Below are positions 1 through 9,169 of a stretch of 64,000 bases of DNA, piece by piece. Position numbers and translations under genes: made by a program. Source of the stretch: Pseudomonas resinovorans NBRC 106553 (GTDB lineage Bacteria > Pseudomonadota > Gammaproteobacteria > Pseudomonadales > Pseudomonadaceae); NCBI RefSeq assembly GCF_000412695.1, contig NC_021499.1, positions 1,054,001 to 1,118,000 on the forward strand. The letters run 5' to 3'. The notes beneath the pieces are model-generated. The model had not been told where the DNA came from. It did not search any database and saw only the letters and a program-made list of their open reading frames with translations. Each line of letters begins with the position of its first letter. The stretch's first letter is position 1.

Positions 1-2088
1 GGCGCCGTCAAAGTCGATGGCAAGACCGAGAAGACCTACAAGGTCGAGCAGTCTTCCTCCGCGAAGTTCACCGCGCCGCTGCTGGATACCCCGCAGACCA
101 TCACCGTGGTGCCCCGGGAAGTGATCCGCGAGCAACAGGCGCTGAGCCTGCGCCAGGTGCTTTCCAACGTGTCCGGCATCACCTTCAACGCCGGCGAGGG
201 CGGCGGCGGTTCCGGCGACAGCATCAACATCCGTGGCTTCTCCGCGAACAACAACATCCAGATCGACGGCCTGCGCGACAGCGCCCAGACCAGCCGTACC
301 GACACCTTCAACATCGAGCAGGTCGAGGTCATCAAGGGCCCGAACTCGGTGTTCGGCGGAGCCGGCACCACCGGCGGCAGCATCAACATCATCAGCAAGC
401 AGCCGATGGATCGCGCCTTCACCACCCTGGGTGCCGGCCTCGGCACCGACAACTACCATCGCCTGACCCTGGACACCAACCAGCCGCTGGAAGGCGTGGG
501 TACCGACAGCGCCTTCCGCGTGAACCTGATGGCCCACGAGAACGACGTGCCCGGTCGCGACCAGATCGACCGCGAGCGCTGGGGCGTTGCGCCGTCCCTG
601 CGCCTGGGCTTCAACGAGTCCACCCGCCTGACCCTGAGTGCCTTCCACCAGCAGGACGACAACCTGCCCGACTACGGCGTCCCGGCCCGTGACGGCAAGA
701 AGCTCGGCGGTGTGAGCCGCGAGGACTACTTCGGCTGGAGCAACCTGGACAAGGATGAAATCGAGCAAAGCGCCCTCACCGCCAACCTCGAGCACGATTT
801 CAACGAGAACCTGCGCCTGCAGAACCTCACCCGCTACAGCCGCATCGACCGCAACACCATCGTCTCGGCGTCCCACGTCAACACCGTCGGCGTGCCGCCT
901 GGCCGCTACCTGCCGGCCGGCCCGCAGGCCCTGGGCCGTGACGCCACCACCGAGATGTGGATCAACCAGACCAACCTGCGCGCCAGCTTCGATACCTTCG
1001 GCCTGGGCCACGAGCTGGTCACCGGTGCGGAAATCTCCCGCGAGAACTACGACCTCAAGAGCTACAACCACGGCCTGGGCGCCGCGCTCTACCCGGCCGA
1101 CGGCTTCGACCTGTCCAACCCGCCCGGCCATTGGGACGGTCCGGTGGCCAAGGCCACCACCGGCTACACCGAGAACCAGCTGGACGACAAGGCGCTGTAC
1201 GTCTTCGACACCATCGCCCTGAACGAGCAGTGGGACTTCAACGTCGGCCTGCGCTACGACTGGTTCAAGGGGCACAGCGACACCTTCTCCGGCACCCATG
1301 CGCAGACCGGCCGCTTCACCTCCAAGGATGAGGAGCTCAGCAGCCGCGCCGGCCTGGTCTACAAGCCGGTGGAGAACGGCCGCTTCTACCTGGCCTGGGG
1401 CACTTCCTTCAACCCCACCGCCGAAGGCATCGCCTCCAACGGCGGCGGCCTGACCGCCGCGACCGAGAACCTGGACCCGGAAAAGAACGAGACCTGGGAA
1501 CTGGGCACCAAGTGGGAACTGCTGGGCGGCAAGCTGGAGCTGGACGGCGCGCTGTTCCGCGTAGAGAAGACCGACGCGCGTGAAACCATGCTCGACGGCA
1601 CCACCCAACTGGCCGGCAAGCAGCGCGTGCAGGGCGTGGAGCTGGGCGTGACCGGCCACATCACCGAGCAGTGGGATGTGTTCGCCAACTACACCTTCCA
1701 GGACAGCGAGACCCTGAAGGCCGCCGATACCACCGCCGGCATCGCCCGCGAAGGCCAGGCGCTGGGCAACACGCCGCCGCGCTCGTTCAACCTGTGGACC
1801 ACCTACGAACTGCCGGAAGGCTGGACCCTGGGCTACGGCGCCCGCTACGTCAGCGAGCGCAACGTGAGCTCCAGCACCACCGCCAAGCTGGACGAATACT
1901 GGGTGCACAACGCCATGGTCGGCTACCGGGTCAACGAAAACCTGGACCTGCAGCTGAACGTGAACAACCTGTTCGACGAGGACTATGTGGAGCGGGTACG
2001 CCAGCAGAACGGTACCGACGCGCGTTCCTCGGCCATCGAATACGGCGACGCCCGTTCGGCGATCCTGACCGCCAGCTACTCCTTCTGA
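1..2088 (+). CDS. piuA: TonB-dependent siderophore receptor PiuA (5' end outside window)
   Basis: Outer-membrane receptor importing ferric catecholate-type siderophores by TonB-driven transport. The reading frame is open from base 1, so the signal peptide and TonB box lie upstream of the window. Visible are the plug domain (DTPQTITVVP, then RQVLSNVSGI, the INIRGF motif and EVIKGPNSVFGG), the long beta-barrel, and a C-terminal strand ending in Phe (TASYSF), as the Bam machinery requires. About 695 residues are present of a usual 750 or so. The adjacent PepSY/flavodoxin reductase gene is the same partner as in the P. aeruginosa piuA-piuB locus, which supports PiuA over other catecholate receptors such as Fiu. 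In P. aeruginosa this receptor also admits siderophore-antibiotic conjugates (family knowledge). No start can be assigned. Confidence 0.85.
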   Translation, partial: GAVKVDGKTEKTYKVEQSSSAKFTAPLLDTPQTITVVPREVIREQQALSLRQVLSNVSGITFNAGEGGGGSGDSINIRGFSANNNIQIDGLRDSAQTSRTDTFNIEQVEVIKGPNSVFGGAGTTGGSINIISKQPMDRAFTTLGAGLGTDNYHRLTLDTNQPLEGVGTDSAFRVNLMAHENDVPGRDQIDRERWGVAPSLRLGFNESTRLTLSAFHQQDDNLPDYGVPARDGKKLGGVSREDYFGWSNLDKDEIEQSALTANLEHDFNENLRLQNLTRYSRIDRNTIVSASHVNTVGVPPGRYLPAGPQALGRDATTEMWINQTNLRASFDTFGLGHELVTGAEISRENYDLKSYNHGLGAALYPADGFDLSNPPGHWDGPVAKATTGYTENQLDDKALYVFDTIALNEQWDFNVGLRYDWFKGHSDTFSGTHAQTGRFTSKDEELSSRAGLVYKPVENGRFYLAWGTSFNPTAEGIASNGGGLTAATENLDPEKNETWELGTKWELLGGKLELDGALFRVEKTDARETMLDGTTQLAGKQRVQGVELGVTGHITEQWDVFANYTFQDSETLKAADTTAGIAREGQALGNTPPRSFNLWTTYELPEGWTLGYGARYVSERNVSSSTTAKLDEYWVHNAMVGYRVNENLDLQLNVNNLFDEDYVERVRQQNGTDARSSAIEYGDARSAILTASYSF

Positions 2089-2097
2089 CGGCAAGGC

Positions 2098-2124
2098 GCG
2101 GGCCCTGCCTGGCGCAGGGCCCGC
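2098..2124 (+). terminator. GC-rich stem-loop after piuA
   Basis: A perfect 11-bp inverted repeat (arms 2098-2108 and 2114-2124, 5-nt loop) starts ten bases after the piuA stop. No T-tract follows; an A-rich stretch does. It may be a weak terminator or a 3'-end-stabilising stem that limits read-through into piuB. Function is inferred from structure only. Confidence 0.5.
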
Positions 2125-2266
2125 GTAGCTGTAAATAAAAGGTAAAAGCGCCTTTAGGTGGTTTAATGCATCCCGTTCTCAAATAAAATCGCCTCCCGGT
2201 CTGGCGTGGTGCCGACCGTGAATCTGCGATTCGACGCGTACCCGCGCGTCCCCGAGGGATATCCAC

Positions 2267-4837
2267 GTGTTGAAGAAGACCCTGTTCCAGCTGCACTGGC
2301 TGTTCGGTATCAGTGCCGGGCTGGTGCTGGCCCTGATGGGCGTCACCGGGGCTGCGTACAGCTTCCAGGAGGAAATCCTCCGCCTGCTGAACCCCGAGAG
2401 CCTGACGGTCCAGGTGCGCGACGGTGGTGTGCTGCCGCCGGCCGAGCTGGTGAGCAAGATCGAAGCCGCCGAGGGCAAGAAGGTCTCCGGACTCTGGGTC
2501 GAGACCAACAACGACCACGCCGCCCGCGTCTTCTTCACCCCGCCGCCGGGCGAGCGCCGTGGCCCCTGGCGCTACTTCGATCCCTATACCGGCGAACTCC
2601 TCGAAGAACCGATCGGGCAGCAGTTCTTCGGCCTCATGCTGCAGCTGCACCGGTTCCTCGCCATGGGCGAATTCGGCAAGCAGATCACCGCCGCCAGCAC
2701 CCTGATCCTGGTCTTCTTCTGCCTCTCCGGGCTCTACCTGCGCTGGCCGCGCAAGGCCACCAGCTGGCGCGCCTGGCTGACCCTGGACTGGTCGCGCAAG
2801 GGCCGCAGCTTCAACTGGGACCTGCACGCCGTGGCCGGTACCTGGTGCCTGGTGTTCTACCTCCTGGCCGCCCTGACGGGCCTGTTCTGGTCCTACGAGT
2901 GGTACCGCGAGGGCCTCAACCGCCTGCTCTCCGACGCCCCCGCCGGCCAGCACAAACCTGGCGAACGCCGGGGCGAGGGACGCGGCGAAGGTCGCGGCCG
3001 TCCCGGCCAGCAGGCGCCTTCCGGTCCGCCGCTGGTGGTGGACTACGACGCGGTGTGGAAGAGCATCCGCGAGACCGCCGGCCCCGGGTTGAGCGCCTAC
3101 AACCTGCGCTTGCCGCCGGTGGGCGGCCAGCCCGCCCAGGTGTTCTACCTGCTGGAAGACGCCGCGCACCCGCGCGCGCTCAACCAGATCAACCTCGACC
3201 CGGCCACCGGCAAGGTGGCGCGCAGCGAGCGCTATACCGACAAGAGCTTCAAGGCCCAGTTGCTGACCAGCATCTATGCCTTGCACGTCGGGGAGTACTT
3301 CGGCCTGCCCGGCCGCATCCTGGTGATGCTGGCGAGCCTGACCATGCCGCTGTTCTTTGTCACCGGCTGGTTGCTCTATCTCGACCGCCGGCGCAAGAAG
3401 CGCGCGGTGAAAGCCGCCCGTGGCGGCCTGGCCGAGGCCGGAGGCGACGACGCCTGGCTGATCGGCTTCGCCAGCCAGAGCGGCTTCGCCGAGCAACTGG
3501 CCTGGCAGAGCGCCAGCCAGCTCCAGGCCGCCGGCCTGCCGGTTCGGGTGGAGCCGCTGGCCGCGCTGGATGGCGGCACCCTGGCCCAGGCACGCAACGC
3601 CCTCTTCGTGGTCAGCACCTTCGGTGATGGCGAGGCCCCGGACAATGCCCGTGGCTTCGAGCGCAAGGTGCTCGGCCAGGCTTCCCAACTGGCCGGCCTG
3701 CGCTTCGCCGTGCTGGCCCTGGGGGATCGCCAGTACGAGCAGTTCTGCGGCTTCGGCCGACGCCTGCAGGCCTGGCTGAAAGGGCAGGGCGCCAGCCAGC
3801 TGTTCGACCCGGTGGAAGTGGACAACGGCGACGGCGGTGCTCTGCAGCACTGGCAACAACAGCTCACCCAGGTTTCCGGCGGTGTCGCGCTGAGCCCCTG
3901 GAGCGGACCGGCATTCGAGAGCTGGACCCTGGAAAGCCGCGAACACCTCAACCCCGGCAGCCAGGGGGAATCCACCTGGATGCTGCGCCTGCGCGCCCCG
4001 CTGGGCAGCCAGGTGGACTGGCAAGCCGGCGACCTGGTGGAAATCCTGCCGCGCCAGGCCGAACCGCGGATCCAGGCCTGGCTCGACCGACATGGCCTCG
4101 ACGGCGATGCCCAGGTGGAGCTGGACGACGTCCGCCAGCCGTTGCGCCAGGCCCTGGCCGGGCGCCTGCTGACCGACTCCTTCGAGCACCTGGTGGGCTT
4201 GCAGCCCCAGGCCCTGGTACAGGCGCTGATCGGCCTCTCGGTGCGTCAGTACTCCATCGCCTCGCTGGCCAGCGACGGCGTGCTGGAGCTGATCGTGCGT
4301 CAGGAACAACATGCCGACGGCAGCCTGGGCATCGCCTCCGGCTGGCTGACTCATTACCTGTCGGTGGGCGCCGCCGTGCCCCTGCGCCTGCGCCGCAACA
4401 GCCGCTTCCACCTGATCGACGAAGACCGCCCGCTGATCTTCATCGGCAACGGCACCGGCCTGGCCGGCCTGCGTAGCCTGCTCAAGGCGGCTGTCGCCTC
4501 CGGCCGCCAGCGCAACTGGCTGCTGTTCGGCGAACGCAACCAGGCCCATGACTTCTACTGCCGCGACGAGCTGCAAGGCTGGATGGCCAAGGGCGAGCTG
4601 CAACGCCTGGACCTGGCCTTCTCCCGCGACCAGGCCGAGAAGGTCTACGTGCAGGACCGCCTGCGCGAAGCGGCCGGCGAACTGCGCGCCTGGCTGGACG
4701 AGGGCGCGGTGATCTACGTCTGCGGCAGCCTGCAGGGCATGGCCGAAGGCGTCGACCGTGTCCTGCGCGAAATCCTTGGCGACGAGGCGCTGCAGCAGCT
4801 GAATGACGACGGCCGCTACCGCCGCGACGTGTATTGA
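2267..4837 (+). CDS. piuB: PepSY-TM / sulfite-reductase-like flavoprotein PiuB
   Basis: Inner-membrane flavoprotein of 856 residues, probably passing electrons from NADPH through FAD and FMN to periplasmic or incoming ferric siderophore. Domains in order: PepSY-associated membrane region (about 1-390, helices near 10-30, 145-165, 195-215 and 350-370), flavodoxin-like FMN domain (about 395-540, [15 protein letters not shown]), FAD domain with RQYSIAS, and NAD(P)-binding domain with [13 protein letters not shown] and [12 protein letters not shown]. The C-terminal RRDVY is typical of the CysJ/CPR fold. The GTG start at 2267 is chosen because GAGGG precedes it at good spacing and the first helix follows at once; a TTG at 2270 is the alternative. 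It lies downstream of the receptor as in PAO1 piuA-piuB. A glycine/arginine/glutamate-rich stretch around residues 228-250 lies between membrane helices. Confidence 0.85.
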   Translation: MLKKTLFQLHWLFGISAGLVLALMGVTGAAYSFQEEILRLLNPESLTVQVRDGGVLPPAELVSKIEAAEGKKVSGLWVETNNDHAARVFFTPPPGERRGPWRYFDPYTGELLEEPIGQQFFGLMLQLHRFLAMGEFGKQITAASTLILVFFCLSGLYLRWPRKATSWRAWLTLDWSRKGRSFNWDLHAVAGTWCLVFYLLAALTGLFWSYEWYREGLNRLLSDAPAGQHKPGERRGEGRGEGRGRPGQQAPSGPPLVVDYDAVWKSIRETAGPGLSAYNLRLPPVGGQPAQVFYLLEDAAHPRALNQINLDPATGKVARSERYTDKSFKAQLLTSIYALHVGEYFGLPGRILVMLASLTMPLFFVTGWLLYLDRRRKKRAVKAARGGLAEAGGDDAWLIGFASQSGFAEQLAWQSASQLQAAGLPVRVEPLAALDGGTLAQARNALFVVSTFGDGEAPDNARGFERKVLGQASQLAGLRFAVLALGDRQYEQFCGFGRRLQAWLKGQGASQLFDPVEVDNGDGGALQHWQQQLTQVSGGVALSPWSGPAFESWTLESREHLNPGSQGESTWMLRLRAPLGSQVDWQAGDLVEILPRQAEPRIQAWLDRHGLDGDAQVELDDVRQPLRQALAGRLLTDSFEHLVGLQPQALVQALIGLSVRQYSIASLASDGVLELIVRQEQHADGSLGIASGWLTHYLSVGAAVPLRLRRNSRFHLIDEDRPLIFIGNGTGLAGLRSLLKAAVASGRQRNWLLFGERNQAHDFYCRDELQGWMAKGELQRLDLAFSRDQAEKVYVQDRLREAAGELRAWLDEGAVIYVCGSLQGMAEGVDRVLREILGDEALQQLNDDGRYRRDVY

Positions 4838-4883
4838 AGGCGCCCCGCGCCGAACCGAGTGATCCCTGCTCCTAGAGAAGCTT

Positions 4884-4911
4884 CGCCCCGCCTTGTGCGG
4901 GGCGTTTTTTT
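4884..4911 (+). terminator. Rho-independent terminator of piuB
   Basis: Perfect 8-bp stem CGCCCCGC/GCGGGGCG (4884-4891 and 4897-4904) with a 5-nt loop, followed by seven T residues (4905-4911), 46 bases after the piuB stop. Confidence 0.9.
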
Positions 4912-5001
4912 GGGCGCTTCACAGAGATCTGGGAGAGGTCTGTTAACTGGGAATCGGCAATGTTGTGTGATTGCCCTACCTGGCTCGCTGCTGCGGATAC
5001 T

Positions 5002-5039
5002 GCCCTCTCCCCCGCCCCTCTCCCGGCGGGCGAGGGGTG
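5002..5039. repeat. CT-rich intergenic repeat, degraded copy
   Basis: A run of CCCTCTCC-type blocks followed by GCGAGGGGTG resembles the better preserved copy at 17254-17287 and a repeat widespread between genes of Pseudomonas and Xanthomonas. The arms are imperfect, which suggests an old copy. Confidence 0.5.
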
Positions 5040-5245
5040 ACTCGCGCCGGCGGGCGCCGGACAGTCCTGATGCCTAAACTGATCTGACATCGGACAGAGA
5101 AGTTGAAGCCGCGCAAACCGCCCCTTCAGGAGGCCGAGCGGAATCGTTGCAGAGGGGGACGAGCGGCACGGATGCCGCGAGAGGCGTGCGGGGCCATGGA
5201 TGGCCCCTCACGCCGGGCCCCCGGAGCGACGATGTAGCGAGGGAA

Positions 5246-5317
5246 GTTTGGCGAAGCCAAACCCGGATGTCGGGGCAAGCCTTTTTGGTTTCTTTTGGGG
5301 CGACTGCCAAAAGAAAC
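5246..5317. repeat. Dispersed palindromic element (two stem-loops)
   Basis: Two perfect inverted repeats sit side by side: 7 bp at 5246-5252/5256-5262 (GTTTGGC-GAA-GCCAAAC) and 11 bp at 5288-5298/5307-5317 (GTTTCTTTTGG-N8-CCAAAAGAAAC). Conceptual translation reads AFLVSFGATAKRNSP, close to a string often annotated as spurious hypothetical proteins in pseudomonads. This marks it as a dispersed non-coding repeat, not a gene. Confidence 0.6.
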
Positions 5318-5495
5318 TCGCCCGGGAAGGCGAAACAGAAACCTCCAGCCCGCTCGGCAATGAGCTGGGCAACGGCTGTGGATACGACACTGTCGTGGAT
5401 GCCCGGTGCGTGGCGCGCCTTGCAGGATTGCTCCTGGGCGGGTTCAGATGATTTGACCCCTACCAGAGTCCCGGCTTTTAGCCATAATCGGCTGC

Positions 5496-6242
5496 ATGAA
5501 CAGACCAATCCTGCTGAACTGCGACATGGGCGAGAGCTTCGGCGCCTGGCGCATGGGCAACGACGAGCACGCCATGCCGCTGGTGGACCAGGCCAACCTC
5601 GCCTGTGGCTTCCACGCCGCCGACCCCTTGACCATGCAACGTACCGTCGAGCTGGCGCTGCGGCATGACGTGCGCATCGGGGCTCACCCGGCGTACCCCG
5701 ACCTCGTCGGTTTCGGCCGCCGCCACATGGCCTGCTCGCCGGAGGAAGTACGGGCCCAGGTGCTTTACCAGTTGGGTGCGCTGGACGCCTTCTGCCGGGC
5801 GGTCGGTACCCAGGTGGCCTATGTGAAGCCCCATGGCGCGCTGTACAACGACCTGGTACGCGACGATGCGCTGCTGGAGGCGGTGCTCGATGCCTGCGCC
5901 AGTTACCGCAAGGGCCTGCCGCTGATGGTCCTGGCGCTGACCGACAACAGCCGCGAGCTGCAACTGGCGGATGCCGCCGACGTGCCGTTGATGTTCGAGG
6001 CCTTCGCCGACCGCGCCTACCTGTCCGATGGCCAGCTGGCGCCCCGGCGCCTGGCGGGCGCCGTGCACCACGAGCCCGAGCGCATTCTCGACCAGGCCCT
6101 GGCCATCGCCGCGGGCGAACCCTTCCCGGATATCGACGGCAAACCGCTGCGGCTGGTGGCCGACAGCCTCTGCGTGCATGGCGACAACCCCGAGTCCCTG
6201 GCGGTGCTGCGTCGTCTGCGAGGCAAGCTGGACGCCCTATGA
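5496..6242 (+). CDS. pxpA: 5-oxoprolinase subunit A (LamB/YcsF family)
   Basis: Subunit of the ATP-dependent 5-oxoprolinase that opens pyroglutamate (5-oxoproline) to glutamate in the cytosol. The 248-residue protein shows the family signature near the N-terminus ([10 protein letters not shown]), [25 protein letters not shown] and VKPHGALYN. Length fits the family (about 250). The ATG at 5496 begins the conserved [13 protein letters not shown]. No Shine-Dalgarno sequence precedes it, and a CATAAT hexamer ends only seven bases upstream, so a near-leaderless transcript is possible. It is first of three overlapping genes with pxpB and pxpC, the usual complete set of subunits. Confidence 0.93.
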   Translation: MNRPILLNCDMGESFGAWRMGNDEHAMPLVDQANLACGFHAADPLTMQRTVELALRHDVRIGAHPAYPDLVGFGRRHMACSPEEVRAQVLYQLGALDAFCRAVGTQVAYVKPHGALYNDLVRDDALLEAVLDACASYRKGLPLMVLALTDNSRELQLADAADVPLMFEAFADRAYLSDGQLAPRRLAGAVHHEPERILDQALAIAAGEPFPDIDGKPLRLVADSLCVHGDNPESLAVLRRLRGKLDAL

Positions 6243-6916
6243 TCCGCCTCGAGCCTGCGGGTGCCGAAGCCCTGCTGCTGGTGCTCGCCGACGAGCCGGA
6301 CGCCGGGTTGCCGGTGCGCATCGCCATGCTGGCCGATACCCTGCGCCAGCAACTGGGTCACCTGCTGCTGGACCTGGTGCCGGGCTGGACCGGGCTGCTG
6401 CTGCACTACGACCTCAGCCGCACCGACCACCAGCGGCTGGCGCTACTGATCGAGCCGTTGCTGGAAGACTGGCTGGCGCAGCCGGTCGCCGCCCAGGCCG
6501 GCCGGCTGCATGAAATCCCCATCTGGTATTGCGGCGAGGACCTGGCCTGGGTGGCCGAGTCCTGCGGCCTTGCCCTGGCCGACCTGGTGGCGATCCACAG
6601 CGGCGCCGAGTACCGGGTCGGCGCCATCGGTTTTTCCCCCGGCTTCGCCTATCTGGGCGGCCTCGATTCGCGCCTCGCCCTGCCGCGTCGCGCCAGCCCA
6701 CGGGTTCGCGTGCCGGCCGGCAGCCTGGCCATCGCCGAACGACAGACCGCCATTTATCCACAGGCATCGCCGGGCGGCTGGCACCTGCTCGGCCTCTGCC
6801 CCTGGAGCCTGTTCGACGCCCGCCGCGAACCGCCCTGTCCGCTGGCCCTGGGCGACCGCGTACGCTTCTTCGCCATCGACGAAGAGCGCTACCGCGCGGA
6901 AGGGGGCGAGGCGTGA
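6239..6916 (+). CDS. pxpB: 5-oxoprolinase subunit B (KipI-like)
   Basis: KipI/allophanate-hydrolase-subunit-1 family protein of 225 residues, partner of PxpC in the 5-oxoprolinase complex. Diagnostic are [12 protein letters not shown], the central [24 protein letters not shown] and [22 protein letters not shown], followed by GGWHLLG. The ATG overlaps the pxpA stop by four bases (ATGA), implying translational coupling. The gene ends inside the start of pxpC in the same way. Confidence 0.92.
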   Translation: MIRLEPAGAEALLLVLADEPDAGLPVRIAMLADTLRQQLGHLLLDLVPGWTGLLLHYDLSRTDHQRLALLIEPLLEDWLAQPVAAQAGRLHEIPIWYCGEDLAWVAESCGLALADLVAIHSGAEYRVGAIGFSPGFAYLGGLDSRLALPRRASPRVRVPAGSLAIAERQTAIYPQASPGGWHLLGLCPWSLFDARREPPCPLALGDRVRFFAIDEERYRAEGGEA

Positions 6917-7833
6917 GCGGCCTGCGGGTGATCAAGCCCGGCCCCCTTAGCCTGCTGCAGGATGCCGGCCGTCACGGCTGGCAGCACCTCGGCGTATCGC
7001 CGGCGGGCCCCATGGACCTGTTGGCGGCGGCCTGGGCCAACCGCTTGCTGGGCAATCCGCGCCAGTGCGCCGTACTGGAAATCGCCCAGGGCGGTGTGGA
7101 GCTCGAGGCGGAGGAAGCGCTCTGGCTGGCGTTCACTGGCGCCGATATGCCGCTGCTGGTGGATGGCGAGCCGCGACTCAATTGGTCGCGCCTGCACCTG
7201 GCGGCCGGTCAGCGCCTGCAGATCGGCTACGCCCGCAGCGGCCAGCGCGGTTATCTGGCGCTGGTCGACGGCATCCGCGCCGACGCGGTGCTGGGCAGCG
7301 TCGCCTGCCAACTGCGTGAAGGGCTCGGTGGACTGGAGGGTGACGGTGCGCGCCTGGCCGTGGGCGATCGGCTTGCCGGCGGCAGCGGTGGTTTCCCCCG
7401 TGGCGCCAGCGTGCCCTGGCCCTGGCAACCGGACTACCAGGCCGAGCAGGTGCTGCGGGTGATGATTGGCGGCGATGCCGCGACCTTCGCCGAGGCACAG
7501 ACCCGCGCCTTCTTCGAGCAGCCCTGGCTGCTCAGCTCGCAGTCCGACCGCATGGGCGCGCGCCTGCAAGGGGACGCCATGGTCGCGCCGCAGCGGCAGT
7601 GGTCCCAGGGCGTGGTCAGCGGCGCCATCCAGGTGCCGCCGGACGGCCAGCCCATCATTCTCATGGCCGACCGCCAGACCATGGGCGGCTATCCGGTACT
7701 TGGCTGGGTCCACCCGCTGGACCTTGGGCGCCTGGCCCAGTGCCCGGCCAACCGCTTGCTGCGCTTCGTCGCCATGGGCCTGGAAGAGGCCCAGGACGAG
7801 TTGCGGGAGTTCTATCGCTTCTTCGGGCGTTGA
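6913..7833 (+). CDS. pxpC: 5-oxoprolinase subunit C (KipA-like, biotin-dependent-carboxyltransferase fold)
   Basis: KipA/allophanate-hydrolase-subunit-2 family, 306 residues. Motifs seen: VIKPGPLSLLQDAGRHGWQ at the N-terminus, GVSPAGPMDLLA, LEIAQGGVELE, and SDRMGARLQGD followed by QVPPDGQPIILMADRQTMGGY. The frame is open further upstream, but the conserved N-terminus begins at the GTG at 6913, which overlaps the pxpB stop by four bases (GTGA); that start is chosen. It is the last gene of the operon; a palindromic repeat follows 30 bases later. Confidence 0.92.
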   Translation: MSGLRVIKPGPLSLLQDAGRHGWQHLGVSPAGPMDLLAAAWANRLLGNPRQCAVLEIAQGGVELEAEEALWLAFTGADMPLLVDGEPRLNWSRLHLAAGQRLQIGYARSGQRGYLALVDGIRADAVLGSVACQLREGLGGLEGDGARLAVGDRLAGGSGGFPRGASVPWPWQPDYQAEQVLRVMIGGDAATFAEAQTRAFFEQPWLLSSQSDRMGARLQGDAMVAPQRQWSQGVVSGAIQVPPDGQPIILMADRQTMGGYPVLGWVHPLDLGRLAQCPANRLLRFVAMGLEEAQDELREFYRFFGR

Positions 7834-7864
7834 GCTTCAAGGCTTCTCTGCCGCAACAAATCCC

Positions 7865-7913
7865 GTAGGAGCGAGCGTTCGAGCTCGGGCTGTTCGCGAG
7901 CAGAGGGGCCTAC
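7865..7913. repeat. Palindromic intergenic repeat, GTAGGAGCGAG type (copy 1)
   Basis: Begins GTAGGAGCGAG and ends GGGGCCTAC. Its core (7879-7903, GAGCTCGGGCTG then TTCGCGAGCAGAG) is repeated at 9179-9203. The right end overlaps the last codon region of the leftward Lrp-type gene: its CTA supplies that gene's TAG stop. Confidence 0.75.
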
Positions 7914-8392
7914 TTCGGCAAGTGGCTCAGCGGCAGCGGGGAGGGCGCCTTCACCGTCTGGATGGCGAAGTTGCTGCGGATGTCGCTGACGCCGGGGAGC
8001 CTGAGCAGGGTGCCGGTGAGCAGGTGCTCATAGGCGCGCAGGTCCGGCACCACCACTTGCAACAGGAAGTCCGATTCGCCCGATACCAGGTGCACCGAGA
8101 TTACCTCCGGCAGGCTGATCACCGCCGCGCGGAAGGCCTCGGCCTGTTCCTGGCCATGGCGTTCCACCTTGACCCCGACGAATACCGTCAGGCCCAGCCC
8201 GACCTCATCGCGGTCGAGGCTGGCGTGGTAGCCACGGATCACCCCGGCTTCCTCCAGCAGGCGCACCCGGCGCAGGCAGGGGGAGGCGGACAGGCCGATT
8301 TCCTCGGCGAGCTGCACGTTGGAGAGGCGACCGTCGCGCTGCAGGGCGGCGAGAATCCGGTGATCCAGGGCGTCGAGTTTGATGCTTGGCAT
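7910..8392 (-). CDS. Lrp/AsnC family transcriptional regulator
   Basis: Amino-acid-responsive DNA-binding protein of 160 residues. The N-terminal winged helix-turn-helix (about 5-60: LDALDHRILAALQRDGRLS, then LAEEIGLSASPCLRRVRLLE) is followed by the RAM/AsnC ligand-binding domain (about 70-150: VFVGVKVERH, HLVSGESDFLLQVVVPDL). The start MPSIKLDALD at 8392 gives the usual family length; the longer open frame would add 14 atypical residues. It is divergent from a LysE exporter, a classic pairing in which the regulator induces export of its effector amino acid. The effector cannot be read from sequence. The stop lies inside a palindromic repeat. Confidence 0.88.
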   Translation of the reverse strand: MPSIKLDALDHRILAALQRDGRLSNVQLAEEIGLSASPCLRRVRLLEEAGVIRGYHASLDRDEVGLGLTVFVGVKVERHGQEQAEAFRAAVISLPEVISVHLVSGESDFLLQVVVPDLRAYEHLLTGTLLRLPGVSDIRSNFAIQTVKAPSPLPLSHLPK

Positions 8393-8525
8393 AAGTGCTC
8401 TGATTGGTAGGTAATGATTGGCAGGAAATGCCATTAATCATGGCTCCATGGGCTGAATACGCAAGCACCTGCCCTGGCCTTCGGCTCTAGAATTTTCCTT
8501 CCAATGGCGAATCTGGAACACAGAA

Positions 8526-9143
8526 ATGACCGCTTTCCTGATCGCCCTGGCGGTGGTCTACCTGCTGCCCGGGCCCGACATGATCCTCCTGCTGCAAACC
8601 GGTGCCCGCCAGGGCCGCGCCATGGCCCTGGCCACCGCGCTGGGGCTGGCGCTGGCGCGCGGGTGCCATGTGGCGCTGGCCGGACTCGGCCTGGCGGTGC
8701 TGTTCCGCACCGCGCCCTGGACCTTCGACCTGGTGCGCCTGGCGGGTGCCGCCTACCTCTGCTGGATCGGCGTGAAGCTGCTGCAGGCAGAGGCTTCTGC
8801 GCTGGTGGTGAGTGGTGCGCCGGAGCCGTCGCGGGCTTACGGCAAGGCCCTGCTGCGGGGCCTTTTGACCAACCTGCTGAATCCCAAGGCGCTGCTGTTC
8901 TGCTCGGTGCTGCTGCCGCAGTTCGTCGATCCGGCGGCGGGGCCGCTGGGGCTGCAGTTCGCCCTGTTGGGCGGGGTACTGGTGGCCGTGGGACTGGCCT
9001 TCGATAGTGCCTATGCCCTGGCGGGCGAGGGGCTGGGCCGCTGGCTGGGGCGCCGGCCGCTGGTACAGCGCGTGCAGCAGTGGCTGTTCGGTGTGGTGCT
9101 GGTGGGGTTCGCGGCGCGGCTGGCGTGGTTGCGGGATATCTGA
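8526..9143 (+). CDS. LysE/RhtB family amino-acid exporter
   Basis: Inner-membrane exporter of 205 residues with about six helices. It carries the family hallmark PGPDMILLLQTGARQG.A at residues 15-32 and the conserved GLLTNLLNPKALLF segment in the middle. The start at 8526 begins directly with the first helix. The 133-bp gap to the divergent Lrp-type gene should hold both promoters and the regulator's binding site. Substrate unknown; neutral, basic or aromatic amino acids are typical for the family. Confidence 0.88.
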   Translation: MTAFLIALAVVYLLPGPDMILLLQTGARQGRAMALATALGLALARGCHVALAGLGLAVLFRTAPWTFDLVRLAGAAYLCWIGVKLLQAEASALVVSGAPEPSRAYGKALLRGLLTNLLNPKALLFCSVLLPQFVDPAAGPLGLQFALLGGVLVAVGLAFDSAYALAGEGLGRWLGRRPLVQRVQQWLFGVVLVGFAARLAWLRDI

Positions 9144-9169
9144 TGCTTCATCGAGGCGTCGTTAAATTT

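Larger units (their letters stand above)
4912..5495. other. Gene-free interval rich in palindromic repeats
   Basis: These 584 bases hold no credible gene. Short open frames here lack a Shine-Dalgarno sequence, codon bias and a recognisable product. They contain a CT-rich repeat (5002-5039) and a dispersed palindromic element (5246-5317), described separately. The last 40 bases hold the probable pxpA promoter: CATAAT at 5483-5488 immediately before the ATG at 5496. From memory, PAO1 has lpxO1 between piuB and the pxp genes; nothing like it is seen here. Confidence 0.6.

Noticed and set aside
2125..2200. AT-rich patch between piuA and piuB as a Fur box
   Set aside because: Alignment to the 19-bp Fur consensus gave only scattered matches, far fewer than the fagA site.
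1931..4603. 890-codon open frame on the minus strand opposite piuB
   Set aside because: It is the antisense shadow of a GC-rich gene; the plus strand encodes clear flavodoxin, FAD and NAD(P) motifs, while this frame is a Gln/Ala/Gly-rich string without domains.
5147..5668. 173-codon plus-strand frame before and into pxpA
   Set aside because: It runs through a palindromic repeat and overlaps pxpA out of frame, with no ribosome-binding site. Treated as a repeat-derived spurious ORF.
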